A stretch of DNA of 10,323 nucleotides, from contig JAEWEI010000404.1 in NCBI GenBank assembly GCA_023389545.1, positions 1 through 10,323 of the forward strand, read 5' to 3'. The stretch comes from Actinomycetes bacterium (GTDB taxonomy: Bacteria; Actinomycetota; Actinomycetes; Actinomycetales; Cellulomonadaceae). Below the pieces are notes generated by a model. It was not told the origin of the DNA and did no database searches. It worked only from the letters and a program-made list of their open reading frames with translations. This document shows, piece by piece, positions 1-6,963 of this stretch. The number at the start of each line of letters is the position of its first letter. Position 1 is the first letter of the stretch. A program made the translations under genes and the position numbers.

Positions 1-1157
1 CAGATCACATCACCCACGATGACGGTCCGGCCCAGACGTGGCACGTCGACGGGCACGATGCCCACCTTGTCCCCCGCGATCATGTCCGTGGTGACGAGGT
101 CGACCGCCGAGGAGAAGTTGCGGAAGAAGTCGCGCATCGGGATGTACTCGGCGAAGGGGGCCGGGTGCTGCTTGGAGTACTCGGCGACGACGCCGAGCCC
201 GGGCTGCCAGAGCACGGCGGTGTTGTACCGCCCGCCCGTGGGCGGGTACTCGACGGTGCCGACCAGCAACGGCGCGCCCACCGCCCGCGCCGCCTCGTCG
301 ATGAGGCTCGCCGCCTCGGCGTCGGCCTGCGGGTCGATGTCGCTGCCGTTCTCCGGCCAGACCACGAGGTCGAGCTGGCCGCGCTCGACCCGCTCCAGCA
401 GGGCGTGCGTGCCCGCGAGGTGGTTGTCGAGCACCTGGCGCCGCTCGGCGAACGCGTCGAGGCCGGGGCGGGGGACGTTGCCCTGCACGGCTCCCACCTG
501 GAGGTCGCCGGTCTGCGCCCGGCTGTCGAGCGGGATGAGCGCGCCCACAGCGACGAGCGCGACGGCGGTGGCGCCGCGCAGCCCGGCCACCCCGATCGCG
601 CCCGAGCGGATCGCGGTCCACGTCTGGGCGAGCAGCACTCCCACCGCCACCACCACGGCGGTGACCAGTGGCGCTCCCGCGACCCACGCGAACGCGACCA
701 TCGGGGACGACGCCTGCGAGAACGCCAGACGCCCCCACGGGAAGCCGCCGAACGGCCACCCGGAGCGCAACTCCTCCATCGCGACCCACAGGATGACGAA
801 CACGACGAGTTGGAGGCCGGCGCTCCGCCACACCGCGTTGCCGCGGCGGGCCCACGCCCACGCGGCGCCGAAGAGGGCGATGTAGCCCGCCTCGACGACG
901 GTCAGGGCGAGCCAGGGCACGCGACCGACGGCGAAGTCCGCCCAGGTGATATGCGGCGCGAAGAACGTCACGCCCCAGACCAGGCCGACGAGGGCGTTCC
1001 ACCAGGCGCTGTCCCGGCGCATCGCGAGGAACAGGACGGCCACGCCGAGGTAGGCGGTCCCCCACCATCCGACGTCAGGGAACGCGGCCCACGTGAGGAC
1101 GCCGCCGACGACTGCGAGGAGGAGCGTCGACCAGCGTGAGGGCTCGCGAAGGGGCAC
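1..1157 (-). CDS. lnt: Apolipoprotein N-acyltransferase, C-terminus cut off by window edge
   Basis: This is the membrane enzyme that transfers a fatty acyl chain from a phospholipid to the N-terminal cysteine of diacylglyceryl-modified lipoproteins, the last step of lipoprotein maturation. 385 residues are visible; family members usually have just over 500. The first ~210 residues hold several hydrophobic segments and the family motif RSGWPFGGFPWG (131-142). A nitrilase-like domain starts near residue 218 (LQVGAVQGNVPR). Two members of the Glu-Lys-Cys triad are visible: E269 in VVWPENGSD and K329 in YSKQHPAPFAEYIP. The third falls at GDVI-C, where the window stops after two bases (TG) of the cysteine codon. 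I chose the GTG start at 1157 because it places a short tail before the first membrane helix and no in-frame ATG/GTG lies in the ~100 bases upstream. No Shine-Dalgarno is visible, so the start is less certain than the identity. Confidence 0.95.
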   Translation of the reverse strand, partial: MPLREPSRWSTLLLAVVGGVLTWAAFPDVGWWGTAYLGVAVLFLAMRRDSAWWNALVGLVWGVTFFAPHITWADFAVGRVPWLALTVVEAGYIALFGAAWAWARRGNAVWRSAGLQLVVFVILWVAMEELRSGWPFGGFPWGRLAFSQASSPMVAFAWVAGAPLVTAVVVAVGVLLAQTWTAIRSGAIGVAGLRGATAVALVAVGALIPLDSRAQTGDLQVGAVQGNVPRPGLDAFAERRQVLDNHLAGTHALLERVERGQLDLVVWPENGSDIDPQADAEAASLIDEAARAVGAPLLVGTVEYPPTGGRYNTAVLWQPGLGVVAEYSKQHPAPFAEYIPMRDFFRNFSSAVDLVTTDMIAGDKVGIVPVDVPRLGRTVIVGDVI

Positions 1158-1163
1158 CGGAGC

Positions 1164-1169
1164 AGGGTA
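1164..1169 (-). promoter_or_regulatory. Possible -10 element giving leaderless lnt transcript
   Basis: TACCCT on the minus strand fits the TANNNT pattern of actinobacterial -10 boxes. It ends six bases before the lnt GTG, so transcription would begin at or next to the start codon. The absence of a Shine-Dalgarno before that GTG agrees with a leaderless message, which is common in Actinobacteria. No good -35 sits at the expected distance (GGATCT with a 17-bp spacer), so this is only suggestive. Confidence 0.35.
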
Positions 1170-1190
1170 CGTCAGCGCCGAAGCGCAGAT

Positions 1191-1320
1191 CCCGGCCGAC
1201 CGGCCCGCGTGTCCTTCGTGCCGGATGGCGCCGAGACGACCCCATCCGTTTTCTACTGAACACGCGGGCCCAGCCGGGTCCTGGTCCGCGGGCGGAAGGC
1301 CGGGAAGCACCCGGCCGACC
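1191..1320. repeat. 11-bp direct repeat, two copies in the lnt leader
   Basis: CCCGGCCGACC (plus strand) occurs at 1191-1201 and again at 1310-1320, 119 bp apart in the same orientation. The second copy supplies one arm of the hairpin at 1298-1316. The motif is pure GC-rich sequence, so chance is a real possibility. Confidence 0.5.
1298..1316 (-). repeat. GC hairpin in the lnt leader
   Basis: A perfect 7-bp inverted repeat, GGCCGGG and CCCGGCC, encloses a 5-base loop. It lies downstream of the upstream lnt promoter candidate, so it would form in the untranslated leader of that transcript. No T-run follows on either strand, so it is not a classical intrinsic terminator. Confidence 0.6.
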
Positions 1321-1325
1321 AGTCA

Positions 1326-1339
1326 TCCGCAGATGCGGA
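1326..1339. repeat. 14-bp palindrome near the predicted transcription start
   Basis: TCCGCA-GA-TGCGGA is a perfect 6-bp inverted repeat with a 2-base centre. It begins 10 bases downstream of the proposed -10 box at 1350-1355, so it would cover roughly +4 to +17 of the transcript. That is a typical place for a dimeric repressor operator. No regulator is known for it from this sequence. Confidence 0.5.
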
Positions 1340-1349
1340 ACACCTGGAG

Positions 1350-1377
1350 AACCTACCGTCTGGAGTGGTCGTGTCAA
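1350..1377 (-). promoter_or_regulatory. Promoter candidate upstream of lnt
   Basis: On the minus strand a perfect -35 consensus, TTGACA (1377-1372), is followed after 16 bases by TAGGTT (1355-1350), which fits the actinobacterial -10 TANNNT. It faces lnt and would give a leader of about 185 bases. It is the best housekeeping-sigma promoter match I found in the window. Confidence 0.6.
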
Positions 1378-1431
1378 GCAAGGGTCGGCACTGCTCAGCC
1401 GCATACGCGCAGGTCAGTCTGTCCAGTTTTG

Positions 1432-1458
1432 CGCCGTGTCGGATGTGTGAGCACGGCG
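1432..1458 (-). repeat. Inverted repeat, distal member of a three-hairpin cluster
   Basis: CGCCGTG (1432-1438) and CACGGCG (1452-1458) form a 7-bp stem with a 13-base loop. It is the farthest of three inverted repeats behind the amidohydrolase. On the minus strand it is followed by CAAAAC rather than a T-run, so it would not be a classical terminator by itself. Confidence 0.45.
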
Positions 1459-1461
1459 TGT

Positions 1462-1491
1462 CGCCCGGAGTGTCGTCGGGAGTTCCGGGCG
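1462..1491 (-). terminator. Possible U-less terminator hairpin
   Basis: CGCCCGGA (1462-1469) and TCCGGGCG (1484-1491) form a perfect 8-bp GC-rich stem with a 14-base loop, 31 bp or more past the amidohydrolase stop. Actinobacteria often terminate at GC hairpins without a U-tract. Its arm at 1484-1491 overlaps the outer stem of the hairpin at 1488-1521, so the two structures compete. Confidence 0.4.
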
Positions 1492-1521
1492 TTGGGCCGA
1501 GCGGGTGATTTCGGCCACGCC
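1488..1521 (-). terminator. Probable U-less terminator after amidohydrolase
   Basis: In the minus-strand RNA this hairpin begins one base past the TGA stop. The inner stem is TCGGCC (1511-1516) with GGCCGA (1495-1500) and a 10-base loop. An outer 5-bp stem, ACGCC (1517-1521) with GGCGT (1488-1492), extends it across a 2-base bulge. No T-run follows. The position directly behind the last gene of a long block and before a gene with its own promoter supports a terminator or RNA-stabilising role. Confidence 0.5.
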
Positions 1522-1522
1522 G

Positions 1523-3163
1523 TCAGCCCAGCTCGTCGTGCAGCACGACTCCCGAACGCACGGTCCGCACGCAATGCGGCGCCACGGCCCCCGGCTCGAG
1601 GTCGGGCAGGAGCGGCGATCCCGCGCGGGCGTCGGTGCTCCAGGTGGACACCCGCCCGCCCGCGCCCTGCACGGCGAGGTGCTCCGCGCGCCAGATCGCC
1701 AGGTGCGCCGGCGCGCCCACGCGGATCTCGCCGGCGCCGGTGTGGTCGAGGCCGGCCGCGCGCCATCCGCCCCGGGTGTGCGCCCGGAACGCCGCGCGCG
1801 CGGAGATCCGTTGGTCGGCGGCGTGGTGGCTGATCGCAGCGCGCACCGCGCCCCACGGGTCGAACGGCGTGACCGGCGCATCCGAGCCGAACGCCAGTGG
1901 GATGCCCGCTGCGGCGAGGTCGGCGAGCGGGTTGAGCGCGGCCGCGCGCCCCGCGCCGAGCCGTGCTGCGTACATGCCGGCGTCGCCCCAGGCCGCGTCG
2001 AACGCCGGCTGCACGCTCAGGCGCACCCCCAGCAGCACGAGCGTCGCGAGCGCCTGCGCGTCGATCATCTCGGCGTGCTCGATGCGGTGGCCCGCGCCGC
2101 GAATCGCGTCGACCCCCTCGACGTCCACAGCGGCCCGCAGCCCGATCAGCAGCTCGTCCATGGCGCGGTCTCCGATGACGTGGAAGCCAGCCTGCAGCCC
2201 GGCGCGCGTCACGGAGCCGATGTGGTTGCTGATCTCCTCGGCGCCCAGGTACAGCACGCCGCTCGGGTGCTCCGCGCCCGCTGGCGCGTCGGTGTACGGC
2301 GATCGCAAGGCGGCGGTGCGCGAGCCGAGCGAGCCGTCCACTGACAGGTCGCCGCCGATGCCCGTCAGGCCGGGGATGGCAGCCGCCAGCGCCTTCGCGT
2401 CGTCGCTGGTGACGCAGAGCTCACCGCGGTAGCCGACCACCAGCGGGAGCCCGCTCGCGGGGTCGGCCGTCGCCGCGATCAGGTGGGCGAGGCCCTCACG
2501 CGTGTCGATGAACGGCGCGCTCTGCTCGTGCAGCGACACGATGCCGACGGCCGCGGCGGCGCGCATGGCCCGCAGTGTCAGCTCCTCGCGACGCGTGTGG
2601 CCGACATCGCGGGCGAGCGCCCGGGCGGCGTGGTGGGCGTCCCGCTCGACTCGGCCGTCCTCGGACCAGCCGGGAAGCCCGCGCAGGCCTGCCGCGTCGG
2701 CGAACGACGACGAGACCACCGCCGAGTGCGCGTCGACTCGGGCGAGGTACACCGGCCGGCCGCCGGCGGCCTGGTCGAGCTCGTCGATGCGCGGCGCGCG
2801 CCCCTCGGGCCAGTCCTGCTCGTCCCAGCCGTGGCCCAGCAGCGGCTCGGAGCCGGACCGGGCACGCGAGGCAGCGTGGACGGCGGCGAGCGCGTCAGCG
2901 AGCGACAGCACCCCGGCCTCGGGCGTCAGCGCGACGCCGTCGAGAGCGAAGCCGGTCTCGAGGAGGTGCGCGTGGGCGTCCACGAAGCCCGGGGCGACGA
3001 GCGCGCCGTCGAGGTCCACGACCTCGTCCGCGCGGTCTGTCATGCCGTCAGCGGTGTCGTCGGCGCCGATCCAGGCGATCACGCCGTCCTCGACGAGCAG
3101 CGCCTCGGCGAAAGGGTCTGCGGGAGAGTGGACCACGCCGTGGCGGTACAGGGTTGAGCTCAC
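1523..3163 (-). CDS. Amidohydrolase family 3 (YtcJ-like) protein
   Basis: A 546-residue cytoplasmic metal-dependent hydrolase of the amidohydrolase superfamily, the group that contains YtcJ and N-substituted formamide deformylase. The substrate cannot be read from sequence. Visible family motifs in order are VAPGFVDAHAHL with metal-ligand histidines H64 and H66; GDLSVDGSLGSRTAAL (271-286); HVIGD with H328; HRIEHAEM with H359 and H363; and LAFGSDAPV with the catalytic aspartate D428. The length is normal. The position often occupied by lysine in the DG(S/A)LGSR block (K-L-F-x-D-G) is D272 here; I believe this is a common actinobacterial variant. Start is GTG: an in-frame TGA lies three codons upstream, so nothing longer is possible, and GGTGAG sits five bases before it. 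It follows helY by 20 bp and is probably the last gene of that transcript. Confidence 0.92.
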   Translation of the reverse strand: MSSTLYRHGVVHSPADPFAEALLVEDGVIAWIGADDTADGMTDRADEVVDLDGALVAPGFVDAHAHLLETGFALDGVALTPEAGVLSLADALAAVHAASRARSGSEPLLGHGWDEQDWPEGRAPRIDELDQAAGGRPVYLARVDAHSAVVSSSFADAAGLRGLPGWSEDGRVERDAHHAARALARDVGHTRREELTLRAMRAAAAVGIVSLHEQSAPFIDTREGLAHLIAATADPASGLPLVVGYRGELCVTSDDAKALAAAIPGLTGIGGDLSVDGSLGSRTAALRSPYTDAPAGAEHPSGVLYLGAEEISNHIGSVTRAGLQAGFHVIGDRAMDELLIGLRAAVDVEGVDAIRGAGHRIEHAEMIDAQALATLVLLGVRLSVQPAFDAAWGDAGMYAARLGAGRAAALNPLADLAAAGIPLAFGSDAPVTPFDPWGAVRAAISHHAADQRISARAAFRAHTRGGWRAAGLDHTGAGEIRVGAPAHLAIWRAEHLAVQGAGGRVSTWSTDARAGSPLLPDLEPGAVAPHCVRTVRSGVVLHDELG

Positions 3164-3168
3164 GAGGG

Positions 3169-3174
3169 CTCACC
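3169..3174 (-). promoter_or_regulatory. Ribosome binding site of the amidohydrolase
   Basis: GGTGAG on the minus strand lies five bases before the GTG at 3163 and supports that start. An out-of-frame ATG (3176-3174) overlaps it and leads nowhere useful. Confidence 0.6.
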
Positions 3175-3183
3175 ATATCTCCG

Positions 3184-6027
3184 TCACAGCGAGGAGTACG
3201 CGACGACCCCACGGCGCAGCGCCTGCACAGCGCGGGCGGCCGTCTGCCGCAGGCGCGCGTCCGGGGCCGCCTGGGCGATCTGGTCGAGCAGGTCGATGAC
3301 CTGCTTGCACCACCGCACGAAGTCCCCCGCGGCGAGCTCGCTGCCGCGCAGCACGGAGTCGAGTGAGCGGCCCTGTGCCCAGCGGTGCACCGACTGCGCC
3401 AAGCCCAGGTCGATCGGCCCCGTCGCCTCCAGGCGGTGCTCCGCCTCCAGGTCGTCCAGCTCGGACCAGATGCGGACCGTCTCGTCGAGCGCCTGGCCCA
3501 GCGGGCCCTGCGGGCCGCCCGGGATGGGCGGGACCACCTCGCGGTCGTCACGGCGCGCGGAGTACACGACCGTCGAGACGGCCGCCGCCAGCCCGGCCGG
3601 GTCGAGGCCCTGCCACGCCCCACGTCGCAGGCACTCGGCGACGAGCAGGTCGTTCTCCGCGTAGATCCGGCGCAGCCAGCGCCCGTCGTCGGTGACGACA
3701 GTCCGGGCGCGGCCGTCGTCCTCCGTCACGGTGCGCAGGTAGCCGAGCTGGAGCAGCACCTCGCAGATGCGGTCGAAGACCTTGGCGATCGACCCGGTGC
3801 GCCCAGCGATCCGCGCGACGAGCGCATCGTGCTCGCGCTTCAGGCGCGACCAGCGCTCCGCCCACCGAGCGTGGTCCTCGCGCTCGGGGCACTGGTGGCA
3901 CGGGTGCGCCCGCAGCTGGCGCCGGAGGTCCAGGAGGACGGCGTCCTCAGGCCCCTGCGCCCGCCCACGACGTCCGCCCCGGCGCACGGCCCCCTTCTTG
4001 TCGCGGTGCGGTCCTTCCACGTCGAGGTCGGCCAGCGTCCGCCGCAGCGTCGCGGCGAGCTCGCGCCGGCCCGCGGCGGTGCGGCCGTTGAAGGACTTCG
4101 GCACCCGCAGGAACCCGAGCTTGCGCACACCCTCGCCCACGTCGTCGACGGCGAGGCGGCGCACGTGGTGGTCAGTGGTCAGCACGGTGGGGCGCGGTCC
4201 CTCGAAGCCGGCCACCGTGCCGGGGTCGAGCACCACGGCGTGCCCGGAGCGTCGCCCGGCCCGGATCTCGATGACGTCCCCGACGCGCAGGCCCTCCAGG
4301 GAGCGGCCCACCTCCCTGCGGCGCTCCGCGGCGGCCTCCTTCGTCAGCGCCCGTTCCCGGTCGGAGATCGCGCGCCGCAGGGCCGCGTACTCGCGGAAGT
4401 CCCCGAGGTGGCACTGCATGGCCTCCGCGTAGCCCTCGAGCGCCTCCGAGTGGCTCTGCGCCTCGCGGGCCAGGCCCACCACGCCCCGGTCGGCCTGGAA
4501 CTGCGCGAAGGACTGCTCGAGGACCTCCCGCGCTCGCGGGCGGCCCACCTGGGACACCAAGTTGACCGCCATGTTGTACGTCGGCCGGAAGCTCGAGCGC
4601 AGCGGGTACAGGCGCTTGGACGCCAGCCCGGCCAACGCCACCAGGTCCAGTCCCGGGTGGTCCACCACCACCGCATGGCCCTCGACGTCGATGCCGCGCC
4701 GCCCGGCGCGCCCGGTGAGCTGGGTGTACTCCCCCGGCGTGATCTCGACGTGCCGCGAGCCGTCCCACTTCACGAGCTTCTCGAGGACCACCGAGCGGGC
4801 CGGCATGTTGATGCCCAGCGCGAGCGTCTCCGTGGCGAACACCACGCGGATCAGGCCGCGCGCGAAGAGGTCCTCGACGGTCTCCTTGAACAGCGGGAGC
4901 ATCCCCGCATGGTGGGCTGCGACGCCGCGCGACAGGGCGTCCACGAAACCCCAGTACCCGAGCACGTCGAGGTCCTCGGGGGGAATGGACGCGCACCGCT
5001 GCTCGACGACACGGCGGATCTCCGCCTCTTGCTCCTGGTCCGTGAGCCGCAGTCCGGCGGCGACGCACTGCGCGACAGCGCCCTCGCAGCCGGCCCTGGA
5101 GAAGATGAAGGCGATGGCCGGCAGCAGTCCGGCCTCCTCCAACAGGTCGACGACCATGAACCGCGGCGTCGGGCGGCCCCGCCCCTGCCCGGGCCCTTGC
5201 CCTCGGCCCCGGTACCCGCGGTCGCCGGGGCCACGCCGCTGGTGCGGCGGCCCGCCGTCGCGGTCGCGGCGCGCCGCCCGGGCCAGCTCCGGGTTGATCG
5301 GAGGGTTCACACCGGGGTCGGTGGGATCCACGTGCCCGGCGTACAAGTCGTGCAACGCGCCGCGCACCAGCACGTGCTGGCCGAGCGGCACCGGGCGGTG
5401 CTCGCTCACCACGACGGCGGTGTCGCCGCGCACCGCTGTGAGCCAGTCTCCGAACTCCTCGGCGTTGGACACGGTCGCGGACAGGGAGACGAGCTGCACG
5501 TCGTCCGGCAGGTGCAGGATGACCTCCTCCCACACGGGTCCGCGGAAGCGGTCGGCCAGGTAGTGGACCTCGTCCATCACCACGTACCCGAGGCCGGTCA
5601 GGGCGTTCGAGCCCGCGTAGAGCATGTTGCGCAGCACCTCGGTGGTCATCACGACCACCGGCGCGTCGCCGTTGACTGACGTGTCCCCTGTCAGCAGGCC
5701 GACGTTCTCGGCGCCGTGCCGCGCCGCCAAGTCGCCGTACTTCTGGTTCGAGAGCGCCTTGATGGGCGTCGTGTAGAACGCCTTGCGGCCGGTGGCCAAC
5801 GCCAGGTGCACGGCGAACTCGCCGACCACGGTCTTGCCCGCGCCGGTGGGCGCCGCGACCAGCACCCCGCTGCCCCGCTCGACCGCCTCGCACGCCTCGA
5901 CCTGGAAGTCGTCGAGGGGGAAGTCCAACGCCTCCCGGAACCGGGTCAGGTCGCTCTCCGCGGCCGCCGCGCGCCGACGTGCTGCCGCATACCGCTCTGC
6001 CGGGGACTGCTCAAGACGACCTGCCAC
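3184..6027 (-). CDS. helY: Ski2/Mtr4-like DEVH-box helicase HelY
   Basis: A 947-residue ATP-dependent superfamily 2 helicase, probably acting on RNA in the cytoplasm; its physiological substrate in Actinobacteria is not settled. Motifs in order: Q-like FQVEACEA (41-48); Walker A APTGAGKT (59-66); TTPIKALSNQKY (86-97); TTEVLRN; DEVH (152-155); SLSATVSNAEE (181-191); IAFIFSR (305-311); HHAGMLP (372-378); FATETLALGINMPAR (397-411); and QLTGRAGRRG (436-445). A conserved HPCHQCPER stretch (708-716) carries C710 and C713. The C-terminus fits the DSHCT domain, with VHRWAQGRSL (880-889) and ELAAGDFVRWCKQ (897-909). Residues 251-289 form an arginine/glycine-rich insertion between the first RecA-like domain and motif IV. 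Start is GTG with AGGG eight bases upstream. helY follows the lipid kinase by 21 bp. In Mycobacterium tuberculosis the homologue is also next to tatC. Confidence 0.96.
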   Translation of the reverse strand: MAGRLEQSPAERYAAARRRAAAAESDLTRFREALDFPLDDFQVEACEAVERGSGVLVAAPTGAGKTVVGEFAVHLALATGRKAFYTTPIKALSNQKYGDLAARHGAENVGLLTGDTSVNGDAPVVVMTTEVLRNMLYAGSNALTGLGYVVMDEVHYLADRFRGPVWEEVILHLPDDVQLVSLSATVSNAEEFGDWLTAVRGDTAVVVSEHRPVPLGQHVLVRGALHDLYAGHVDPTDPGVNPPINPELARAARRDRDGGPPHQRRGPGDRGYRGRGQGPGQGRGRPTPRFMVVDLLEEAGLLPAIAFIFSRAGCEGAVAQCVAAGLRLTDQEQEAEIRRVVEQRCASIPPEDLDVLGYWGFVDALSRGVAAHHAGMLPLFKETVEDLFARGLIRVVFATETLALGINMPARSVVLEKLVKWDGSRHVEITPGEYTQLTGRAGRRGIDVEGHAVVVDHPGLDLVALAGLASKRLYPLRSSFRPTYNMAVNLVSQVGRPRAREVLEQSFAQFQADRGVVGLAREAQSHSEALEGYAEAMQCHLGDFREYAALRRAISDRERALTKEAAAERRREVGRSLEGLRVGDVIEIRAGRRSGHAVVLDPGTVAGFEGPRPTVLTTDHHVRRLAVDDVGEGVRKLGFLRVPKSFNGRTAAGRRELAATLRRTLADLDVEGPHRDKKGAVRRGGRRGRAQGPEDAVLLDLRRQLRAHPCHQCPEREDHARWAERWSRLKREHDALVARIAGRTGSIAKVFDRICEVLLQLGYLRTVTEDDGRARTVVTDDGRWLRRIYAENDLLVAECLRRGAWQGLDPAGLAAAVSTVVYSARRDDREVVPPIPGGPQGPLGQALDETVRIWSELDDLEAEHRLEATGPIDLGLAQSVHRWAQGRSLDSVLRGSELAAGDFVRWCKQVIDLLDQIAQAAPDARLRQTAARAVQALRRGVVAYSSL

Positions 6028-6048
6028 CTGTCAACCCTAGGCGACCGG

Positions 6049-6963
6049 TCAGGCGAGCACCTGCACGGCGCCCGGGTGGACCTGGGCCAGCAACGGCGTG
6101 GGCCCCAGCCGCTCGCCGTCCGCGAACGCGTCGGGCGGAGTCGCGCCCAGCCGCTCCACCGGCTCGATGAGCGCCGTGCGGGAGCGGAACACCTGGACCG
6201 CGGGGTGGCGCACGTGCCGCCCCGTGTACATCCCGGGGAAGATCCGCACCACACCGGCCCGGGTGAACGGCCCGGCGACCACCACGTCCAGCAGCCCGTC
6301 GTCGAGCTCCGCGTCGGGCGCGATCTTCACGCCGCCCCCGAACCAGGGGGCGTTCGCCACGGCGACCACGCAGCCAGCCGACTCCCACACGACGTCGTCG
6401 AGCGTCACGCGGTACCCGTAGGCGGCGAAGGCGCGCAGCTCGCCGGCCAGGGCCCGCACGTACCGGGCGCTCCCCCGGGGCCAGCGCATCGTGTTGGCGC
6501 GCGCGTTCACCGCCGCGTCGACGCCGCAGGACAGCGTCCCCAGGTACCAGGTGCGAGCGGTGTGCAGCGGCGGCCCGGCGCTGACCGCGTCGATTCCGCG
6601 CGGACCGTGCGCGAGCCCGTGCTCAATGGCGCGCACCGACGCGCCCACGTCGCCGCGCGGAAGCCCCAGGGCGCGCGCCAGGTCGTTGCCCGTGCCGACG
6701 GCCACGATGCCGAGTGGCAGGTCTGTCTCCGCGACGACATTCGCGCCCAGGTTGGCCATCCCGTCGCCGCCGACCATCACCAGCGCGTCGAGCCCGCGCA
6801 CCGCCGCGTGGCGGGCCCGCGCGCTCGCGGACTCCAGGTCCGCGGCGGACAGGTCCTCGACGTGGTGCCCGCGACGGCGCAGCGCGTCAACAGCCGCCGC
6901 TCCCGCGCCGTGGCCCCGGCCCCGCCCTGCGGCGGGGTTGACCACGACGCCGATATGCGTCAC
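6049..6963 (-). CDS. Diacylglycerol/lipid kinase family protein
   Basis: A 304-residue cytosolic or membrane-associated lipid kinase of the DgkB/YegS/LCB5 fold, expected to phosphorylate diacylglycerol or a related lipid with ATP. Visible: GVVVNPAAGRGRG (5-17), the phosphate-binding start of the fold; the nucleotide-binding loop VGGDGMANLG (64-73); PLGIVAVGTGNDLARALGLP (83-102); NAPWFGGGVKIAPDAELDDG (204-223), continuing into the metal/structural motif DGLLDV (222-227); and ADGE (281-284), whose E284 matches the catalytic base position. The usual GGDGT is GGDGM. The start is GTG in GTGA, overlapping the tatC TGA by 4 bp, which implies coupled translation. The frame stays open far upstream into tatC, but that extension is Arg/Pro-rich tatC antiframe and was discarded. 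Exact substrate is unknown, so no symbol is given. Confidence 0.9.
   Translation of the reverse strand: MTHIGVVVNPAAGRGRGHGAGAAAVDALRRRGHHVEDLSAADLESASARARHAAVRGLDALVMVGGDGMANLGANVVAETDLPLGIVAVGTGNDLARALGLPRGDVGASVRAIEHGLAHGPRGIDAVSAGPPLHTARTWYLGTLSCGVDAAVNARANTMRWPRGSARYVRALAGELRAFAAYGYRVTLDDVVWESAGCVVAVANAPWFGGGVKIAPDAELDDGLLDVVVAGPFTRAGVVRIFPGMYTGRHVRHPAVQVFRSRTALIEPVERLGATPPDAFADGERLGPTPLLAQVHPGAVQVLA

Larger units (their letters stand above)
1158..1522. other. Gene-free region between amidohydrolase and lnt
   Basis: This is the longest stretch without a credible gene, about 365 bp. Its right third (1432-1521) holds three inverted repeats after the amidohydrolase stop. Its middle holds a promoter-like pair facing lnt (1350-1377), a 14-bp palindrome (1326-1339) and a GC hairpin (1298-1316). 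Its left end holds a possible -10 element directly at the lnt start. Short open frames cross it on both strands, but they encode Arg/Pro/Gly-rich, domainless sequence of the kind expected from GC-rich DNA. I see no tRNA or recognisable riboswitch. Confidence 0.7.

Noticed and set aside
1075..1404. Minus-strand 109-residue frame that could be a leader peptide upstream of lnt
   Set aside because: It is a highly basic, Pro-rich sequence with no ribosome binding site and crosses the proposed promoter. It overlaps lnt in another frame.
1136..1450. Plus-strand 104-residue open frame (GTG start, GGAGGAG 11 bases upstream) in the gap before lnt
   Set aside because: It has no recognisable domain or promoter, has biased composition, overlaps the lnt start antisense, and runs through the promoter and hairpin region.
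2339..2346. TGTCAGTG on the minus strand, resembling the PafBC-dependent (RecA-NDp) promoter element
   Set aside because: It lies inside the amidohydrolase in codons for the conserved LSVDGSL motif, and no TANNNT follows after the expected 8 bases.
6029..6034. TTGACA just before helY on the minus strand as a -35 box
   Set aside because: No TANNNT occurs 16-18 bases downstream, and any start would lie inside helY. The 21-bp gap suggests simple co-transcription.
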